Shown here: positions 25,390 through 39,635 of the stretch, in pieces
Numbering within the stretch: the first letter of the stretch is position 1
Layout: each line of letters begins with the position of its first letter
DNA from: Candidatus Polarisedimenticolia bacterium
Lineage (GTDB): Bacteria > Acidobacteriota > Polarisedimenticolia > Gp22-AA2 > AA152
DNA: 52,237 nucleotides
Direction: 5' to 3'
NCBI GenBank assembly: GCA_035764505.1
Contig: DASTZC010000288.1
Coordinates: 1 to 52,237, forward strand
Translations under genes and position numbers: made by a program
Notes under the pieces: generated by a model
The model's input: the letters and a program-made list of their open reading frames with translations, nothing else
The model's database searches: none
What the model was told of the DNA's origin: nothing

Positions 25390-26244
25390 TCAGGAGCGGG
25401 CGAGAAGGCGCCGGATGCGCTCGCCGATGGGAGGATGGGTGCTGAACAGGCTCATCCAGCTCGCGGCGGAGAACGGCTTTACGATAAACAGATGGTTCGT
25501 CGCGGGATTGCTCGCGGCGACCATCGGGACTTGACGGGAATACTGCTCGATCTTCTCGAGGGCGCGGGCGAGGCCCTGCGGGCGGCCGATCATCTCGGCG
25601 GCGCTCTCGTCGGCCTGGTATTCGCGCGAGCGGGAGACCGCCATCTGGATGAGCATGGCGGCCAGGGGGGCCACGATGGCTGCGACCAGAAGACCGAGGA
25701 CTCCTCCGCCGCGCTCCCCGTCGCGGCGATCACCCATGCCGCCGAAAATCGCCGCGAACCTCGCCATGTTGGCCAGGAACATGATGGCTCCCGCCAGGGT
25801 CGCGGCCACGGAGCTGATCAGGATGTCACGGTTGCGCACGTGGCTCAGCTCGTGGGCGAGGACGCCCTCCAGCTCCTGGTCGTCCAGAATCTCCAGAATT
25901 CCCTGGGTGACTGCTACCGCGGCGTGCTCCGGATCTCTTCCCGTTGCGAAGGCATTCGGGGCCCTTTCCGGAAGGAGGTAGAGGCGGGGCATCGGCAGCG
26001 AGGCGTTGGCGCACAGCCGCTGCACGATGGCGTGCAGCCGGGGGGCTTCGCCAGGGCTCAGAGGCTTCGCCCGGGTTGCCGCCAGGACCATCTTGTCCGA
26101 GAACCAGTAGCTGAAGAAGTTCATCCCCGCGGCAAGGACCAGCGCCACCAGGGCGCCGCCGCGCCCGCCCAGAAACCCTCCGACACCAACCATGAGGACC
26201 GTGAGCAGGCCCAGAAGGAACGCGGTCTTTACGGAGTTCATCAT
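25390..26244 (-). CDS. htpX: Membrane zinc metalloprotease HtpX
   Basis: The 284-residue protein has the M48 peptidase motif HELSH at residues 131-135, followed by VRNRD. Further on is the third zinc ligand region YQADESAAEM. Four hydrophobic segments are visible: two at the N-terminus (residues 8-24 and about 30-46) and two after the HExxH site. HtpX is a heat-induced inner-membrane protease that works with FtsH in membrane protein quality control. Its place between hsp20 and grpE in a heat-shock operon fits. It starts at ATG 26242-26244; a second ATG follows directly. The grpE start is 8 bases after its stop. Confidence 0.93.
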   Translation of the reverse strand: MMNSVKTAFLLGLLTVLMVGVGGFLGGRGGALVALVLAAGMNFFSYWFSDKMVLAATRAKPLSPGEAPRLHAIVQRLCANASLPMPRLYLLPERAPNAFATGRDPEHAAVAVTQGILEILDDQELEGVLAHELSHVRNRDILISSVAATLAGAIMFLANMARFAAIFGGMGDRRDGERGGGVLGLLVAAIVAPLAAMLIQMAVSRSREYQADESAAEMIGRPQGLARALEKIEQYSRQVPMVAASNPATNHLFIVKPFSAASWMSLFSTHPPIGERIRRLLARS

Positions 26245-26289
26245 CGATTCATCGTCTCCGGCGCTTCTGGCGCGCCTCCACCGGCGCGG

Positions 26290-26730
26290 CTACCGCGCCT
26301 CCACTTTGATCGGTTTAATCGAGCTCGCCGGCTTCTTCGGGAGCACCACTTCGAGTACCCCGTGCCTCAGCTCCGCGCGGATTCCCCCTTGTTCGATGTT
26401 GGGCGGCAGCTCGAAGGAGCGGTGATACCTTCCGCTGGGCCGCTCCCTCAAGAGGGTCTCGGAGCCGCCCTGTCCCGCGTCGGCCCGGCGCTCCCCCTGG
26501 AGCGTGAGGCGGTCTCCTTCAATGCGGAGCTCGATCTGCTCCAGCACGACCCCGGGAAGATCCACCCGCAACACGGTACGGTCCTCCGCTTCGTGGATGT
26601 CCACTGCCGGCACCCATGCGATGCCGTCGGCACCTCGGGCGCCGGTCGGCCCCGGATCCGGTCGATGGGCCGGGTTCATGGCGTCGGGAAATCTTCCCCG
26701 ATCGCTCGGAACATCACGGATGACACTCAT
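26290..26730 (-). CDS. Hsp20-family small heat-shock protein
   Basis: The 146-residue protein has an alpha-crystallin domain. After a short N-terminal arm come WVPAVDIHEAEDRTVLRVDLPGV, a beta-strand region (IEGDRLTLQGERR), the SGRYHRSFELPPNI segment and the end of the domain (AELRHGVLEVVLPKK). A C-terminal SSIKPIKVE carries the I-x-V-type tail, which mediates oligomer assembly. It holds unfolded proteins in an ATP-independent way for ClpB/DnaK. The ATG is preceded by GGAGAGGAG. The gene is second in the heat-shock operon. An 84-base gap separates it from clpB upstream; no clear promoter is seen there. Confidence 0.93.
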   Translation of the reverse strand: MSVIRDVPSDRGRFPDAMNPAHRPDPGPTGARGADGIAWVPAVDIHEAEDRTVLRVDLPGVVLEQIELRIEGDRLTLQGERRADAGQGGSETLLRERPSGRYHRSFELPPNIEQGGIRAELRHGVLEVVLPKKPASSIKPIKVEAR

Positions 26731-26814
26731 CGGCTCCTCTCCACCCCGCGGCTCCGGGTCGCCGCATCGCCTGCAACGGTATCGCAGCGAGTGTAATGGC
26801 GCTCAACCAGGGAA

Positions 26815-29418
<2,604 letters not shown>

Positions 29419-29455
29419 TGGGTTACCCTCGATCGATTTACTTTAGTGCAGCGTC

Positions 29456-29484
29456 AATATAAAAGTTTAGTTAGTTGTTGTCAA
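29456..29484 (-). promoter_or_regulatory. Promoter of the clpB heat-shock operon
   Basis: On the minus strand TTGACA (29479-29484) and TATATT (29456-29461) are exactly 17 bases apart, about 38 bases before the clpB start. This is a near-consensus sigma70-type promoter. No CIRCE or HAIR repeat is visible near it. Confidence 0.8.
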
Positions 29485-29630
29485 GTTAATTCTGCGCGAT
29501 TCCCAGGAAACCCAATGGCTTCGGCTTGATTCGACTTCGATTGATACGCTACCATGCACGTTCCAGGCAGATTGGAATCGAACTCGATTTTCTCCCCTCG
29601 CCCATCCCGCCCGAGCCCCAGGAGGCAGTC

Positions 29631-30908
29631 TTGAAGTCCCTTGCCGTGGTCGATCCCGAAGTCACGCGCGCGCTGGAAGACGAGATTGCCCGACAGGAAA
29701 ACCATCTCAACCTGATCGCTTCCGAGAACTATGTGAGCCTGGCTGTTCTCGAGGCTCTGGGCTCGGTTTTCACCAACAAGTATGCCGAAGGTTATCCCGG
29801 AAAGCGCTATTACGGCGGTTGCGCCCACAGCGACACGGTGGAGTCCCTGGCCATCCGCCGAGCCAGGGAGCTCTTCGCCGCCGAGCATGCGAACGTGCAG
29901 CCGCACTCGGGGGCCCAGGCGAACATGGCGGTCTATTTCGCCGTGCTCAAGCCGGGAGATACCGTCCTGGGGATGAGCCTTCCGCACGGCGGGCACCTGA
30001 CCCATGGCCACCCCCTGAACTTCTCCGGGGCCTATTACAAGGTGGTCCCTTACGGAGTTCTCCGCGACAGCGAGCTCATCGATTACGAGGAGATGGAGCG
30101 GCTGGCCACGGAGCATCGTCCCCGCCTGATTGTGGTGGGAGCGAGCGCCTACTCGAGGGTGATCGATTTCCCCCGGATCGAGCGCATCGCGAAACAGTGC
30201 GGGGCGCTGGTCCTGGCCGACGTGGCGCATTACGCGGGGTTGATCGCGGCAGGGGAATACCCGAGTCCCGTTCCGCATGCTGATTTTGTGACTCTCACGA
30301 CCCACAAGACGCTCCGCGGTCCGCGGGGCGGGATGATCCTTTGCCGGGAGCGTCATGCACGGGACATCGATCGGGCGGTTTTCCCGGGAATCCAGGGTGG
30401 TCCGTTGATGCACGTCATTGCGGCGAAGGCGGTGGCCTTCCGCGAGGCCGCCACGGACGGATTCCGCAGGACCCAGGCGATGACCGTGCGCAACGCCCGG
30501 CAGCTGAGCTCCGAGCTGGCGGCCCGTGGCTACCGGATCATCTCCGGCGGCACGGACAGCCATCTGTTCATGATCGACGTCACCGCGAGGAAAATGACGG
30601 GCCAGCAGGCGGAAGCCATGCTGGGAGAGGCGGGGATCGCGGTCAACAAGAACGCCATTCCGTTCGATCCGCTCCCTCCGATGAAGGCCAGCGGGCTGAG
30701 ACTCGGCACTCCCGCAGTGTCGACACGGGGGATGGGAGAGGATGAGATGTCCCTGATCGCCGGATTCCTGGACACAGTCCTCACGAGCGGCGCGGGCGCT
30801 TCCGATCTCGAAAAGGTGCGCCGTCAGGTCCTCGATCTGTGCGCCTCGTTTCCTGTCTACCGTGCCCTGCTCGAAGGGCGCCCAGCGCTGGGGGCCGGCA
30901 GTCCGTGA
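29631..30908 (+). CDS. glyA: Serine hydroxymethyltransferase
   Basis: The 425-residue protein is a PLP enzyme that interconverts serine and glycine with tetrahydrofolate. Motifs in order are [51 protein letters not shown], the PLP-lysine site [12 protein letters not shown], and INKNAIP-like VNKNAIPFD and [12 protein letters not shown] near the end. TTG 29631 is chosen because AGGAGG ends 5 bases before it and the protein then begins at the usual place. Longer in-frame readings start inside the upstream non-coding region. The gene overlaps polA by 4 bases (GTGA). It is divergent from clpB, with about 210 bases between them that hold the clpB promoter. Confidence 0.95.
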   Translation: MKSLAVVDPEVTRALEDEIARQENHLNLIASENYVSLAVLEALGSVFTNKYAEGYPGKRYYGGCAHSDTVESLAIRRARELFAAEHANVQPHSGAQANMAVYFAVLKPGDTVLGMSLPHGGHLTHGHPLNFSGAYYKVVPYGVLRDSELIDYEEMERLATEHRPRLIVVGASAYSRVIDFPRIERIAKQCGALVLADVAHYAGLIAAGEYPSPVPHADFVTLTTHKTLRGPRGGMILCRERHARDIDRAVFPGIQGGPLMHVIAAKAVAFREAATDGFRRTQAMTVRNARQLSSELAARGYRIISGGTDSHLFMIDVTARKMTGQQAEAMLGEAGIAVNKNAIPFDPLPPMKASGLRLGTPAVSTRGMGEDEMSLIAGFLDTVLTSGAGASDLEKVRRQVLDLCASFPVYRALLEGRPALGAGSP

Positions 30909-33577
30909 CGGAGGAGCGAACGCCGCCGATCCTCTGCCTCATCGACGGAACTTCGAACGTATTTCGCGCCTTCTATGCCATCCGCGGATTGAGCAGTCCT
31001 TCCGGGCGTCCCACCAACGCCACCTACGGTTTCACCCAGATGCTCCGAAAGCTCCTGCAGGAGCGCGCTCCCGCCTATCTCGCGGTGGTCTTCGACCGCT
31101 CCGAGCCGACGCAGCGCCACGCGAGCTACCCGCAGTACAAGGCGAACCGGCTGGCGCCTCCGGAAGATCTGGTCGAGCAGATACCGGACATCAAGGAAGC
31201 CTGCCGGATCCTCGGGGTGCCGGTCATCGACCTCGCGGGATACGAAGCCGACGACCTGATGGCGACGCTGGCCAGGAAAGGCGCCGCGGAAGGCTTCGAA
31301 GTCATCCTGGTGACCTCCGACAAGGATCTCCTGCAGCTGGTGGGGCCCCACGTCACCGTCTTCCATCCGTCGAAAGGGGAGCTGCTGGATCGCGAAGGAG
31401 TCAAGAAAAGCTTCGGCGTCTATCCGGAACAGGTGATCGATGTGCTGGCGCTCATGGGCGATTCGAGCGATAACATTCCGGGTGTTCCGGGCATTGGTGA
31501 GAAGGGGGCGCGCGAGCTGATTACGACCTACGGAGGTCTGGAGAACACTCTGGCGCACGCCGGAGAGGTCACCCGGAAGACGCATCGCGAGGCCCTCCTG
31601 CGGCACGCTGCCGACGCCCGTCTCAGCCGCGAGCTGGTAACCCTGAACACCGATGTGCCGGTCCCCTGGGTGGCGGAGGACTTCCGGCGTCGACCCCTCC
31701 TGCGCGAGGAGGCTCGTTCCTTTTATCAGAAACTCGGTTTCGGCCGTCTTCTCGACGAGCTCGCGGCAGGTGAGACGCCGGGAGAATCACAGGCCGCGCC
31801 TCCGCCGCCGGATCCGGTCTTCACGGTGATCGCGGATCCAGCGGCCCTGGGCGAGATGGTGCGGTCGCTTTCGGCGGCCACGACCCTGGCACTGGCACCG
31901 GAGCTCTCGGAAGAGCAGCCGATGCGAGCCCACCTCACCGGGTTCGCGCTGTCCGCCTCCGCCGAGAACGGCTTCTACGTCCGCCTCGGCGAACCACCCG
32001 TCGGCATCACCCAGCGGCGCTTCGTGGAAACCCTGGGGGAAGTGTTGCGGGCTTCCAGGGCGGGCGTGCTGGCCGAGAATCTCAAGGTGCTGGAAGTCAT
32101 CCTTCGCCGCTGGGGGATTCCCTTTTCCCAGGGGGATCTCGACAGCACTCTTTCCGCCTACCTGGTGGATTCGGAGGCCCGCGACTTTCGGCTGGCGCGA
32201 CTGGAGGAGTCGATCCTGGGAGTCTCTTCAGGGGCTGCTTCGCGAGGGGGTGCAGTGGAAGGGGCGCCGGAAGGAGGTGCCGCGGCGCGCCGCTGCCGCG
32301 CTCTGATGAATCTCGAGCAACCCCTCAAGAATCGCCTCAAGGAGCTGGGACTGGAGGGACTTTACCGTGAGCTCGAGCTTCCTCTGACCTCGGTCCTGGC
32401 GGATATGGAGTTCACCGGGGTGCGAATCGATGCCGGCTTCCTGCGCTCCCTGTCGGAGAAATGGAGGGAGGATCTTCAGGTCCAGGAGGCCCGCGTGCAC
32501 GCGCTCGCGGGCGGCCCCTTCAACATTCAGAGTCCCCGTCAGCTCGGCGAAATCCTGTTTCAGAAGCTTGGGCTGACCCCGGGAAGGAAGACCGAGAAGG
32601 AGCGGGTGTTCTCCACCGGCGTGGACGTCCTGGAATCGCTGGCATCGTCGCATCCACTTCCGGCCGCGGTGCTCGAGTACCGGCAGCTTTCCAAGCTGCT
32701 GTCCACCTACGTCGACGCGCTCCCCGGCCTGGTCAACGCGGAGACGGGTCGCGTCCATGCCTCCTTCAACCAGACCACCGCGGTGACGGGAAGGCTCTCC
32801 AGCAGCGATCCTAATTTGCAGAACATTCCCATCCGCACCGAGAAGGGGAGGGAAATCCGGCGCGCGTTCATCGCGCAGCCGGGATGGAGTCTCCTCACCG
32901 CCGACTACTCGCAGATCGAGCTCCGGGTGCTTGCGCACTTGTCCCAGGATCCGGAGATGATCCGGGCGTTCCGAGAGCTCGAGGACATTCATCGCCGGAC
33001 GGCTGCGGAGGTCTTCGGCGTGGCGCCCGACCTGGTCACGGCCGAGTTGAGGAACCAGGCGAAGGCGATCAATTTCGGCATCCTCTACGGCATGGGCTCG
33101 TTTCGCCTGTCTCGGCAGCTGGGGATTCCCCTGACCGCAGCCAAGAAGGTCATCGAGGAGTACTTCCGGCGCTTCGAGGGGGTCCGGAGGTATCGGGACG
33201 CCGTGATCGAGACCGCGGAGGCCACGGGAAAGGTCTCGACGATGTTCGGGAGGATCCGCAATGTTCCCGAGATCCGCAGCCGCAACCTGAACCAGAGAAA
33301 CCTGGGGATTCGCATCGCCGTCAACACCACGGTGCAGGGAAGCGCCGCCGACCTGATCAAGGTCGCGATGATCGCCCTGCACCGCAAGCTGAAGGAACAA
33401 TCCTTGCGCAGCCGTCTCCTGATCCAGGTGCACGACGAGCTGGTGCTGGAGGCGCCGGCCGAGGAGGTTGAACACTCCGGGACCCTGATGCGCGAGTGCA
33501 TGGAAAACAGCACGCGGCTCGACGTTCCCCTGCTGGCGGAGGTCCGCAGCGGTCCCACCTGGCTGGACACGAAATAA
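30905..33577 (+). CDS. polA: DNA polymerase I
   Basis: The 890-residue protein has the full Pol I plan. Residues 1-290 form the 5'-nuclease domain ([63 protein letters not shown]). The middle (about 310-480) has the shape of a 3'-5' exonuclease domain, but the usual DTET-type metal motif is replaced (TLALAPELS), so proofreading is probably absent. The polymerase domain has [43 protein letters not shown] and the palm motif VHDELVLE. It functions in gap filling and primer removal. The GTG start overlaps the glyA stop (GTGA). Confidence 0.94.
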   Translation: MTEERTPPILCLIDGTSNVFRAFYAIRGLSSPSGRPTNATYGFTQMLRKLLQERAPAYLAVVFDRSEPTQRHASYPQYKANRLAPPEDLVEQIPDIKEACRILGVPVIDLAGYEADDLMATLARKGAAEGFEVILVTSDKDLLQLVGPHVTVFHPSKGELLDREGVKKSFGVYPEQVIDVLALMGDSSDNIPGVPGIGEKGARELITTYGGLENTLAHAGEVTRKTHREALLRHAADARLSRELVTLNTDVPVPWVAEDFRRRPLLREEARSFYQKLGFGRLLDELAAGETPGESQAAPPPPDPVFTVIADPAALGEMVRSLSAATTLALAPELSEEQPMRAHLTGFALSASAENGFYVRLGEPPVGITQRRFVETLGEVLRASRAGVLAENLKVLEVILRRWGIPFSQGDLDSTLSAYLVDSEARDFRLARLEESILGVSSGAASRGGAVEGAPEGGAAARRCRALMNLEQPLKNRLKELGLEGLYRELELPLTSVLADMEFTGVRIDAGFLRSLSEKWREDLQVQEARVHALAGGPFNIQSPRQLGEILFQKLGLTPGRKTEKERVFSTGVDVLESLASSHPLPAAVLEYRQLSKLLSTYVDALPGLVNAETGRVHASFNQTTAVTGRLSSSDPNLQNIPIRTEKGREIRRAFIAQPGWSLLTADYSQIELRVLAHLSQDPEMIRAFRELEDIHRRTAAEVFGVAPDLVTAELRNQAKAINFGILYGMGSFRLSRQLGIPLTAAKKVIEEYFRRFEGVRRYRDAVIETAEATGKVSTMFGRIRNVPEIRSRNLNQRNLGIRIAVNTTVQGSAADLIKVAMIALHRKLKEQSLRSRLLIQVHDELVLEAPAEEVEHSGTLMRECMENSTRLDVPLLAEVRSGPTWLDTK

Positions 33578-33597
33578 CCTCTCCTCATCCCCCGAGA

Positions 33598-33625
33598 TTG
33601 ACTCCCCTTCCTCCGGGTCTAGATT
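33598..33625 (+). promoter_or_regulatory. Putative promoter for the HD-GYP response regulator
   Basis: TTGACT (33598-33603) and TAGATT (33620-33625) are 16 bases apart, 40 bases before the start codon and just after the polA stop. Confidence 0.5.
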
Positions 33626-33665
33626 ATCCGCAGCGACATTCACCAGTCGGCTGACAGGAGCGGTG

Positions 33666-34814
33666 TTGCCCCAACTGGCTGACAAAAAAGGTCAACCCGA
33701 GGCACCTCCGGAGACGGAAGCCTGGGGAACCACGGCCGGAGTTCTCGTGGTGGACGATGAGCCTGCCATCCGTGACCTCCTGCTCGAAGGCCTGAAGGAC
33801 TCCGGCTTCGAGTGCTCCGTGGCCGCCAACGGCTCCGAGGCCCTGGAGGCTCTCCGCCGCCGTTGTTTCGCCCTGGTCCTGAGCGATATCGACATGCCTG
33901 GCATGGACGGAGTCAGGCTGTTGCAGCGGGTCAAGGAAGCTCATCCCGATGTCGAGGTCGTGATGATTACCGGGGTCGTCGACGTCGAAGTGGCCCTCCG
34001 GGCCATGCGCATGGGGGCCAATGACTACCTCACCAAGCCATTCAACCTGGAAGAGGTGCGGCTCACGGTGGAGCGGGCCCTGGAGAAGCGCCGCCTGGTC
34101 CTGGAGAACCGTGAATACCAGCGGGATCTTGAAGCGAAGGTGGCCGAGCGCACCGTGGAAGTGGTCCTCAAGCGCCGCGAAGTCGAGGAGCTGTACGAAA
34201 AGCTCCAGATCTCCTACGAGACGACGCTGGAGGCGCTGGCCGCCGCCCTGGATACGCGCGACACCGAGACTCAGGGCCATTCGGTCCGGGTTTCCGAATA
34301 CACGGTCGTGATCGCGCGGCGCATGGGGGTGGAGGAGCCCGAGCTCACGGAAATCCGGCGCGGCGCCCTGCTGCACGACGTGGGGAAAATAGGGATCCCC
34401 GACGCGGTCCTGCGCAAGCCGGGAAAGCTCACCGCCGAGGAATGGCGCGAGATGAAGCAACACCCCGAAATCGGCGGGCGCATCCTCTCCGGAATCAAGT
34501 TCCTCGAGAAATCGCTCCCCATCGTGATGGCGCACCAGGAGCGCTTCGACGGATCCGGCTACCCGCAGGGACTGAAGGGGGAGGAGATCCCCCTGGGAGC
34601 GAGGATCTTCGCCGTGGTGGACACCCTCGACGCCATGACCTCGGACCGTCCTTACCGCAAGGCACTGCGCTACGAGGACGCGCGCGAGGAGATCGTCCGC
34701 AATTCGGGAATCCAGTTCGATCCGAAGGTGGTCGAGGTGTTTCTCTCCATCCCGCCCGAGGAGTGGAAGGCCATGCACCGGCGGAATCCCGATCGCAGGC
34801 CGGCGGGCTTCTAG
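33666..34814 (+). CDS. Response regulator with HD-GYP phosphodiesterase domain
   Basis: The protein is about 382 residues. A CheY-like receiver (residues about 25-145) has VVDDEP, the phosphoacceptor in VLSDIDMPGMDG, MITG and DYLTKPFN. A coiled coil (about 145-190) links it to an HD-GYP domain with GHSVRVSEY, LLHDVGKIGIPD, KQHPEIG, HQERFDGSGYP and GARIFAVVDTLDAMTS. HD-GYP domains degrade cyclic di-GMP. GTG 33663 or TTG 33666 may start it; AGGAG fits TTG better (5 bases). No cognate histidine kinase is nearby. The stop codon is directly followed by the stop of the convergent permease gene, with no spacer (TAG/CTA). Confidence 0.93.
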   Translation: MPQLADKKGQPEAPPETEAWGTTAGVLVVDDEPAIRDLLLEGLKDSGFECSVAANGSEALEALRRRCFALVLSDIDMPGMDGVRLLQRVKEAHPDVEVVMITGVVDVEVALRAMRMGANDYLTKPFNLEEVRLTVERALEKRRLVLENREYQRDLEAKVAERTVEVVLKRREVEELYEKLQISYETTLEALAAALDTRDTETQGHSVRVSEYTVVIARRMGVEEPELTEIRRGALLHDVGKIGIPDAVLRKPGKLTAEEWREMKQHPEIGGRILSGIKFLEKSLPIVMAHQERFDGSGYPQGLKGEEIPLGARIFAVVDTLDAMTSDRPYRKALRYEDAREEIVRNSGIQFDPKVVEVFLSIPPEEWKAMHRRNPDRRPAGF

Positions 34815-35699
34815 CTACCTGCCGGGATCGAGGCTGCGCTGCAGCCGTGGATCCAGCCAGTCGCGGATCGAATCCCCAAGAAAATTGAAGCTCAGGACCG
34901 CCAGCATGATGGCCAGCCCGGGATAGACGATGAGATGGGGGGCGTCGAAGAGGTGCTGGCTGCCGCTGCGCAGCATGCTGCCCCAGCTGGGATGAGGCGG
35001 AGGGAGCCCGAGGCCCAGGAAGCTCAAGCCGGCTTCCGCGAGGATTACCCCGGCCATTCCGACGGTGGCCTGGACGATGATGGGGCCCGCGATGTTGGGC
35101 AGAAGATGCCGCACCAGAATGCGCTCGGACCTGGCACCGGCCGCCCGGGCGGAGAGCACGAACTCGAGCTCGCGCGATCGCAGGATCTGCGCGCGAGAAA
35201 GTCTCGCGTATCCGACCCAACCGATCAGGCACAAGGCCAGCACCAGGTTTCCGAGCCCCGGGCCGAGGACGGCGACCAGGGAGATGGCGAGCAGGATGTT
35301 GGGAAAAGCCAGGAGGATGTCGATCCCTCGCATCACCAGGTCGTCGAGCCAACCTCCCCAGAAGCCGGCCATCGTGCCGATCGCGAGTCCCGTCAGGGCG
35401 GAGAACAGCACGACGACGATGCTCAGGAAAAGAGAAATGCGGGCGCCGAACATGAGCCGGCTGAGGATGTCGCGGCCCAGCTCGTCGAGACCCAGAGGAT
35501 GCGCCAGTGACGGGGCCGCGAAGCGTTGCGCGAGGTCCTGCGAAGAGGGGGCGAAAGGCGCGAGCACCGGAGCGGCCACGGCAACGAGTCCCATGAGCAG
35601 CAGCAGCGTGGCCCCCGACAGAGCGAACGGGTCGCGCCGCAGGTGGGACCCCAGCGATCGCAGGGCGCCGGAGGATCCCGGCCGCGCCTTCTCAGCCAA
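34815..35699 (-). CDS. Peptide/nickel-type ABC transporter permease (DppC family)
   Basis: The 294-residue protein is the second permease of a dipeptide/oligopeptide/nickel-type ABC importer. It has an N-terminal segment with one membrane helix (LSGATLLLLMGLVAVAAP) and the OppC-typical HPLGLDELGRDILSRLMFGAR. Five more helices follow, and the EAA loop ARAAGARSERILVRHLLPNI couples to the ATPase. The C-terminus ends SFNFLGDSIRDWLDPRL. It starts at TTG 35699, with GAGG 7 bases upstream and an 8-base overlap with the first permease; ATG 35732 is an alternative. The substrate-binding protein and ATPases are not in the window, so the substrate is unknown. Confidence 0.9.
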   Translation of the reverse strand: MAEKARPGSSGALRSLGSHLRRDPFALSGATLLLLMGLVAVAAPVLAPFAPSSQDLAQRFAAPSLAHPLGLDELGRDILSRLMFGARISLFLSIVVVLFSALTGLAIGTMAGFWGGWLDDLVMRGIDILLAFPNILLAISLVAVLGPGLGNLVLALCLIGWVGYARLSRAQILRSRELEFVLSARAAGARSERILVRHLLPNIAGPIIVQATVGMAGVILAEAGLSFLGLGLPPPHPSWGSMLRSGSQHLFDAPHLIVYPGLAIMLAVLSFNFLGDSIRDWLDPRLQRSLDPGR

Positions 35700-36612
35700 G
35701 ACGGATCCTCGGATCGAAGAAGGCATAAGCAAGGTCGGTCATCAGGTTCACGAGCACGTACGAAAAGGCGATGCTCAGGATGCACCCCTGCACCAGGGGA
35801 TAGTCACGCGTCTCGATGGCCTGGATGGTGAGCCGGCCCAGACCCGGCCAGCCGAAAACGGTCTCCGTGATCACGGCACCCGTCAGCAGCACTCCGAGCT
35901 GCAGCCCCAGGATCGTCAGCACTGGAATGAAGGCGTTTTTCATCGCATGGCGCAGGACGATCTTCCAGCGTCCCAGACCGCGGGCGGCGGCGGCGCGGCT
36001 GTAGGGGCCGGAAATCTCCTCGAGGAGGCTGGCCCGGATCATGCGGGCGAGGATGGCCGCCAGCGCCGATCCGAGGGCGATGGAGGGCAGGACCAGGGCG
36101 GCCGGCTCTTCCATTCCGGAGACGGGAAACCAATCCAGGTGGACGGAGAAAATGAGGATCAGCAACGGCCCCACCCAGAAGCTCGGAAGAGACAAGCCGA
36201 GAAGCGCCAGGGTGGAGGCGATGCGGTCCCACGCCGTGCCCGGGTGGACGGCGGCCAGGATCCCGGCGGGAAACGAGATCAGGCAGGCGAGGAGCAGACT
36301 GGCTGTCGCCAGCAGCAGGGTGGCGGGATAACGCTCGCGGATGAGGTGGGCCACCGGCTCGCGATAGCGCAGCGACGTTCCGAGATCGCCGGCGGCCAGC
36401 CGGGACAGATAATGTCCGTACTGCTCCATGAGCGGCCGGTCGAGGCCGAGTCTTGCTCTGAGATCCTTCACGTCGGCTGACGAGGCGCCTTCTCCGAGCA
36501 TGACCTGGATCGGGTCGCCGGGAATCAGGTGGATCAGCGCGAAGACCAGGGTGCAGACCCCGAGCAGCACGGGGAAGGAGAGGAGCAATCTGCGCAGCAG
36601 GAAGGACTTCAA
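35692..36612 (-). CDS. Peptide/nickel-type ABC transporter permease (DppB family)
   Basis: The 306-residue protein is the first permease of the same importer. It has the typical start KSFLLRRLLLSFPVLLGVC, HLIPGDPIQVMLGEGAS, LGLDRPLMEQYGHYL, DLGTSLRYREPV and several membrane helices. The EAA loop reads RAAAARGLGRWKIVLRHAMKNA, and the protein ends in DLAYAFFDPRIRLG. I start it at TTG 36612 because DppB proteins begin just before the first helix; an ATG at 36651 would add 13 residues and has no ribosome-binding site either. It is divergent from lolA. The two permease genes stand alone here, without the binding protein and ATPase genes. Confidence 0.88.
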   Translation of the reverse strand: MKSFLLRRLLLSFPVLLGVCTLVFALIHLIPGDPIQVMLGEGASSADVKDLRARLGLDRPLMEQYGHYLSRLAAGDLGTSLRYREPVAHLIRERYPATLLLATASLLLACLISFPAGILAAVHPGTAWDRIASTLALLGLSLPSFWVGPLLILIFSVHLDWFPVSGMEEPAALVLPSIALGSALAAILARMIRASLLEEISGPYSRAAAARGLGRWKIVLRHAMKNAFIPVLTILGLQLGVLLTGAVITETVFGWPGLGRLTIQAIETRDYPLVQGCILSIAFSYVLVNLMTDLAYAFFDPRIRLG

Positions 36613-36683
36613 CGTGTATGGCACCGTCTGAAAAGCGCCGCATGATAGCACAGCCGGCGCGGCCCCCCGGCGCGGTCCGATTC

Positions 36684-36712
36684 TTGACTCGGAGGAGAGG
36701 ATTTCCTATATT
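36684..36712 (+). promoter_or_regulatory. Promoter of lolA
   Basis: TTGACT (36684-36689) and TATATT (36707-36712) are separated by 17 bases, 74 bases before the lolA ATG. Both boxes are near consensus. Confidence 0.7.
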
Positions 36713-36786
36713 GCGCGCCCCTTTGACCTTATAATTGCCGTCGAGGATGTACACGTCGACGGTCGGACGCGGGTGGGAGTTTTGAA

Positions 36787-37500
36787 ATGAACAAGGGCTT
36801 CGCCCTCGTGGGCTGTTTGCTGCTTTGCTTGGGAGTGTCGATTTCCAGGACTCAGGGGCAGGACGTCCCGGCGCTCCAGCTCCCCGATCTACTGAAGCGG
36901 TTCAATGAGAGCCAGCAGTCGGTCGCCAGCCTCACGGCCAGCTTCACCGAGCGCAAGAACCTCAATCTGCTGGCCAAGCCGCTCGTCTCCAACGGCACGT
37001 TTCTTTATTCCAGGCCTTCCCGGATCAAGTGGGAGTACACCGAGCCGGAGCCGCGCGTCTTCCTCATCACGGAAGACCGCTTCATCGCCTATTACCCCAA
37101 TCAGAAGCGCGCCGAGGAGGTTCCGCTGAGCAAGCTGGCGGGACGCCGGGTGTTCCGTGTGTTCGGAATCGGGCAGACTGCCGAGGATCTCGGGAAGTTC
37201 TTCGACATCAGCCAGGACGATCCGGGCGATGAAAAGGGGGCCTACCTGTTGATACTGACTCCCAAGCGCCAGCGGGTGAAGGATCGCCTGCAGCGGGTCC
37301 GCTTCTGGGTGGACGCAAAGACGTTCCTGCCGCGGAAGCTCGAATACGTCGAATCGGACGGCGACTCCACGCTGCTCAGCTTCAACAATATTCGTCTCAA
37401 CCCCGAGATCGCCGAAGCCCGGTTCAGCGTGGACATCCCGAAGGACGTTCCGGTCAGCAACACCTTCTCAGGGTTCTCGGGCTCCAGCCTGAGCCGCTGA
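36787..37500 (+). CDS. lolA: Outer-membrane lipoprotein carrier protein LolA
   Basis: The 237-residue protein has a signal peptide (MNKGFALVGCLLLCLGVSIS, cleavage near TQGQ-D) and the LolA fold of strands around a hydrophobic cavity. Recognisable stretches are SLTASFTERKNL, the SNGTFLYSRPSRIKWEYTEP region, and LTPKRQRVKDRLQRVRFWVD followed by FLPRKLEYVESDGD. LolA carries lipoproteins from the LolCDE exporter across the periplasm. The ATG has GGGAG 7 bases upstream, and a promoter is seen before it. It is monocistronic and ends at the bidirectional terminator shared with groEL. Confidence 0.88.
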   Translation: MNKGFALVGCLLLCLGVSISRTQGQDVPALQLPDLLKRFNESQQSVASLTASFTERKNLNLLAKPLVSNGTFLYSRPSRIKWEYTEPEPRVFLITEDRFIAYYPNQKRAEEVPLSKLAGRRVFRVFGIGQTAEDLGKFFDISQDDPGDEKGAYLLILTPKRQRVKDRLQRVRFWVDAKTFLPRKLEYVESDGDSTLLSFNNIRLNPEIAEARFSVDIPKDVPVSNTFSGFSGSSLSR

Positions 37501-37528
37501 AATCGATTCATCCCGGCCTGAAAAGAAA

Positions 37529-37562
37529 AAGCCCCTCCGGGCCGTGCGGTCCGGAGGGGCTT
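37529..37562. terminator. Bidirectional intrinsic terminator between lolA and groEL
   Basis: A 12-base perfect stem (AAGCCCCTCCGG with CCGGAGGGGCTT) encloses a 10-base loop that can itself pair partly. It is flanked by an A-rich run on the left and a T-rich run on the right, so it can terminate transcripts from both convergent genes. Confidence 0.9.
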
Positions 37563-37580
37563 CCTGTTTCTGGGCCCTGA

Positions 37581-39284
<1,704 letters not shown>

Positions 39285-39297
39285 TTAGTTTCCAGGA

Positions 39298-39585
39298 TTA
39301 GCTGACGATCCCGAGGACTTCGTCCTCTTTCACGATCACGTGCTCGGCGTTGTCGATCTTGACCTCGGTGCCAGCGTACTTTCCGATGAGGACCTTGTCA
39401 CCGACCTTCACCTGCATCGGGATTTGCTTGCCCGATTTATCCAGCCTTCCCGATCCCACGGCCACCACCTTTCCCTCCATCGGCTTCTCTTTGGCGGTGT
39501 CGGGAATGATGATTCCCCCCTTGACTTCCTCCTTCGCGTCGAGCCGGCGAACGATGATTCGATCGTAGAGCGGCTTCACCTTCAT
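39298..39585 (-). CDS. groS: Co-chaperonin GroES
   Basis: The 95-residue protein is the GroEL lid. It has KPLYDRIIVRRLDAKEEVKGG at the N-terminus (including the start of the mobile loop), IIIPDTAKEKPMEGKVVAVG, and VGDKVLIGKYAGTEVKID, ending in DEVLGIVS. The length is the family norm. The ATG at 39583-39585 is preceded by GGAGGCAACC. It is the first gene of the groESL operon, under a near-consensus promoter overlapped by CIRCE. Confidence 0.97.
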   Translation of the reverse strand: MKVKPLYDRIIVRRLDAKEEVKGGIIIPDTAKEKPMEGKVVAVGSGRLDKSGKQIPMQVKVGDKVLIGKYAGTEVKIDNAEHVIVKEDEVLGIVS

Positions 39586-39635
39586 GGTTGCCTCCGCAAG
39601 CTATGTGTTGTCATTGATTTACGTATTGGACGCTG

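Noticed and set aside
26731-26814. An RNA thermometer in the hsp20 leader
   Set aside because: CACTC upstream can pair with GAGTG at the start codon, but the pairing is short and does not match a ROSE or fourU element.
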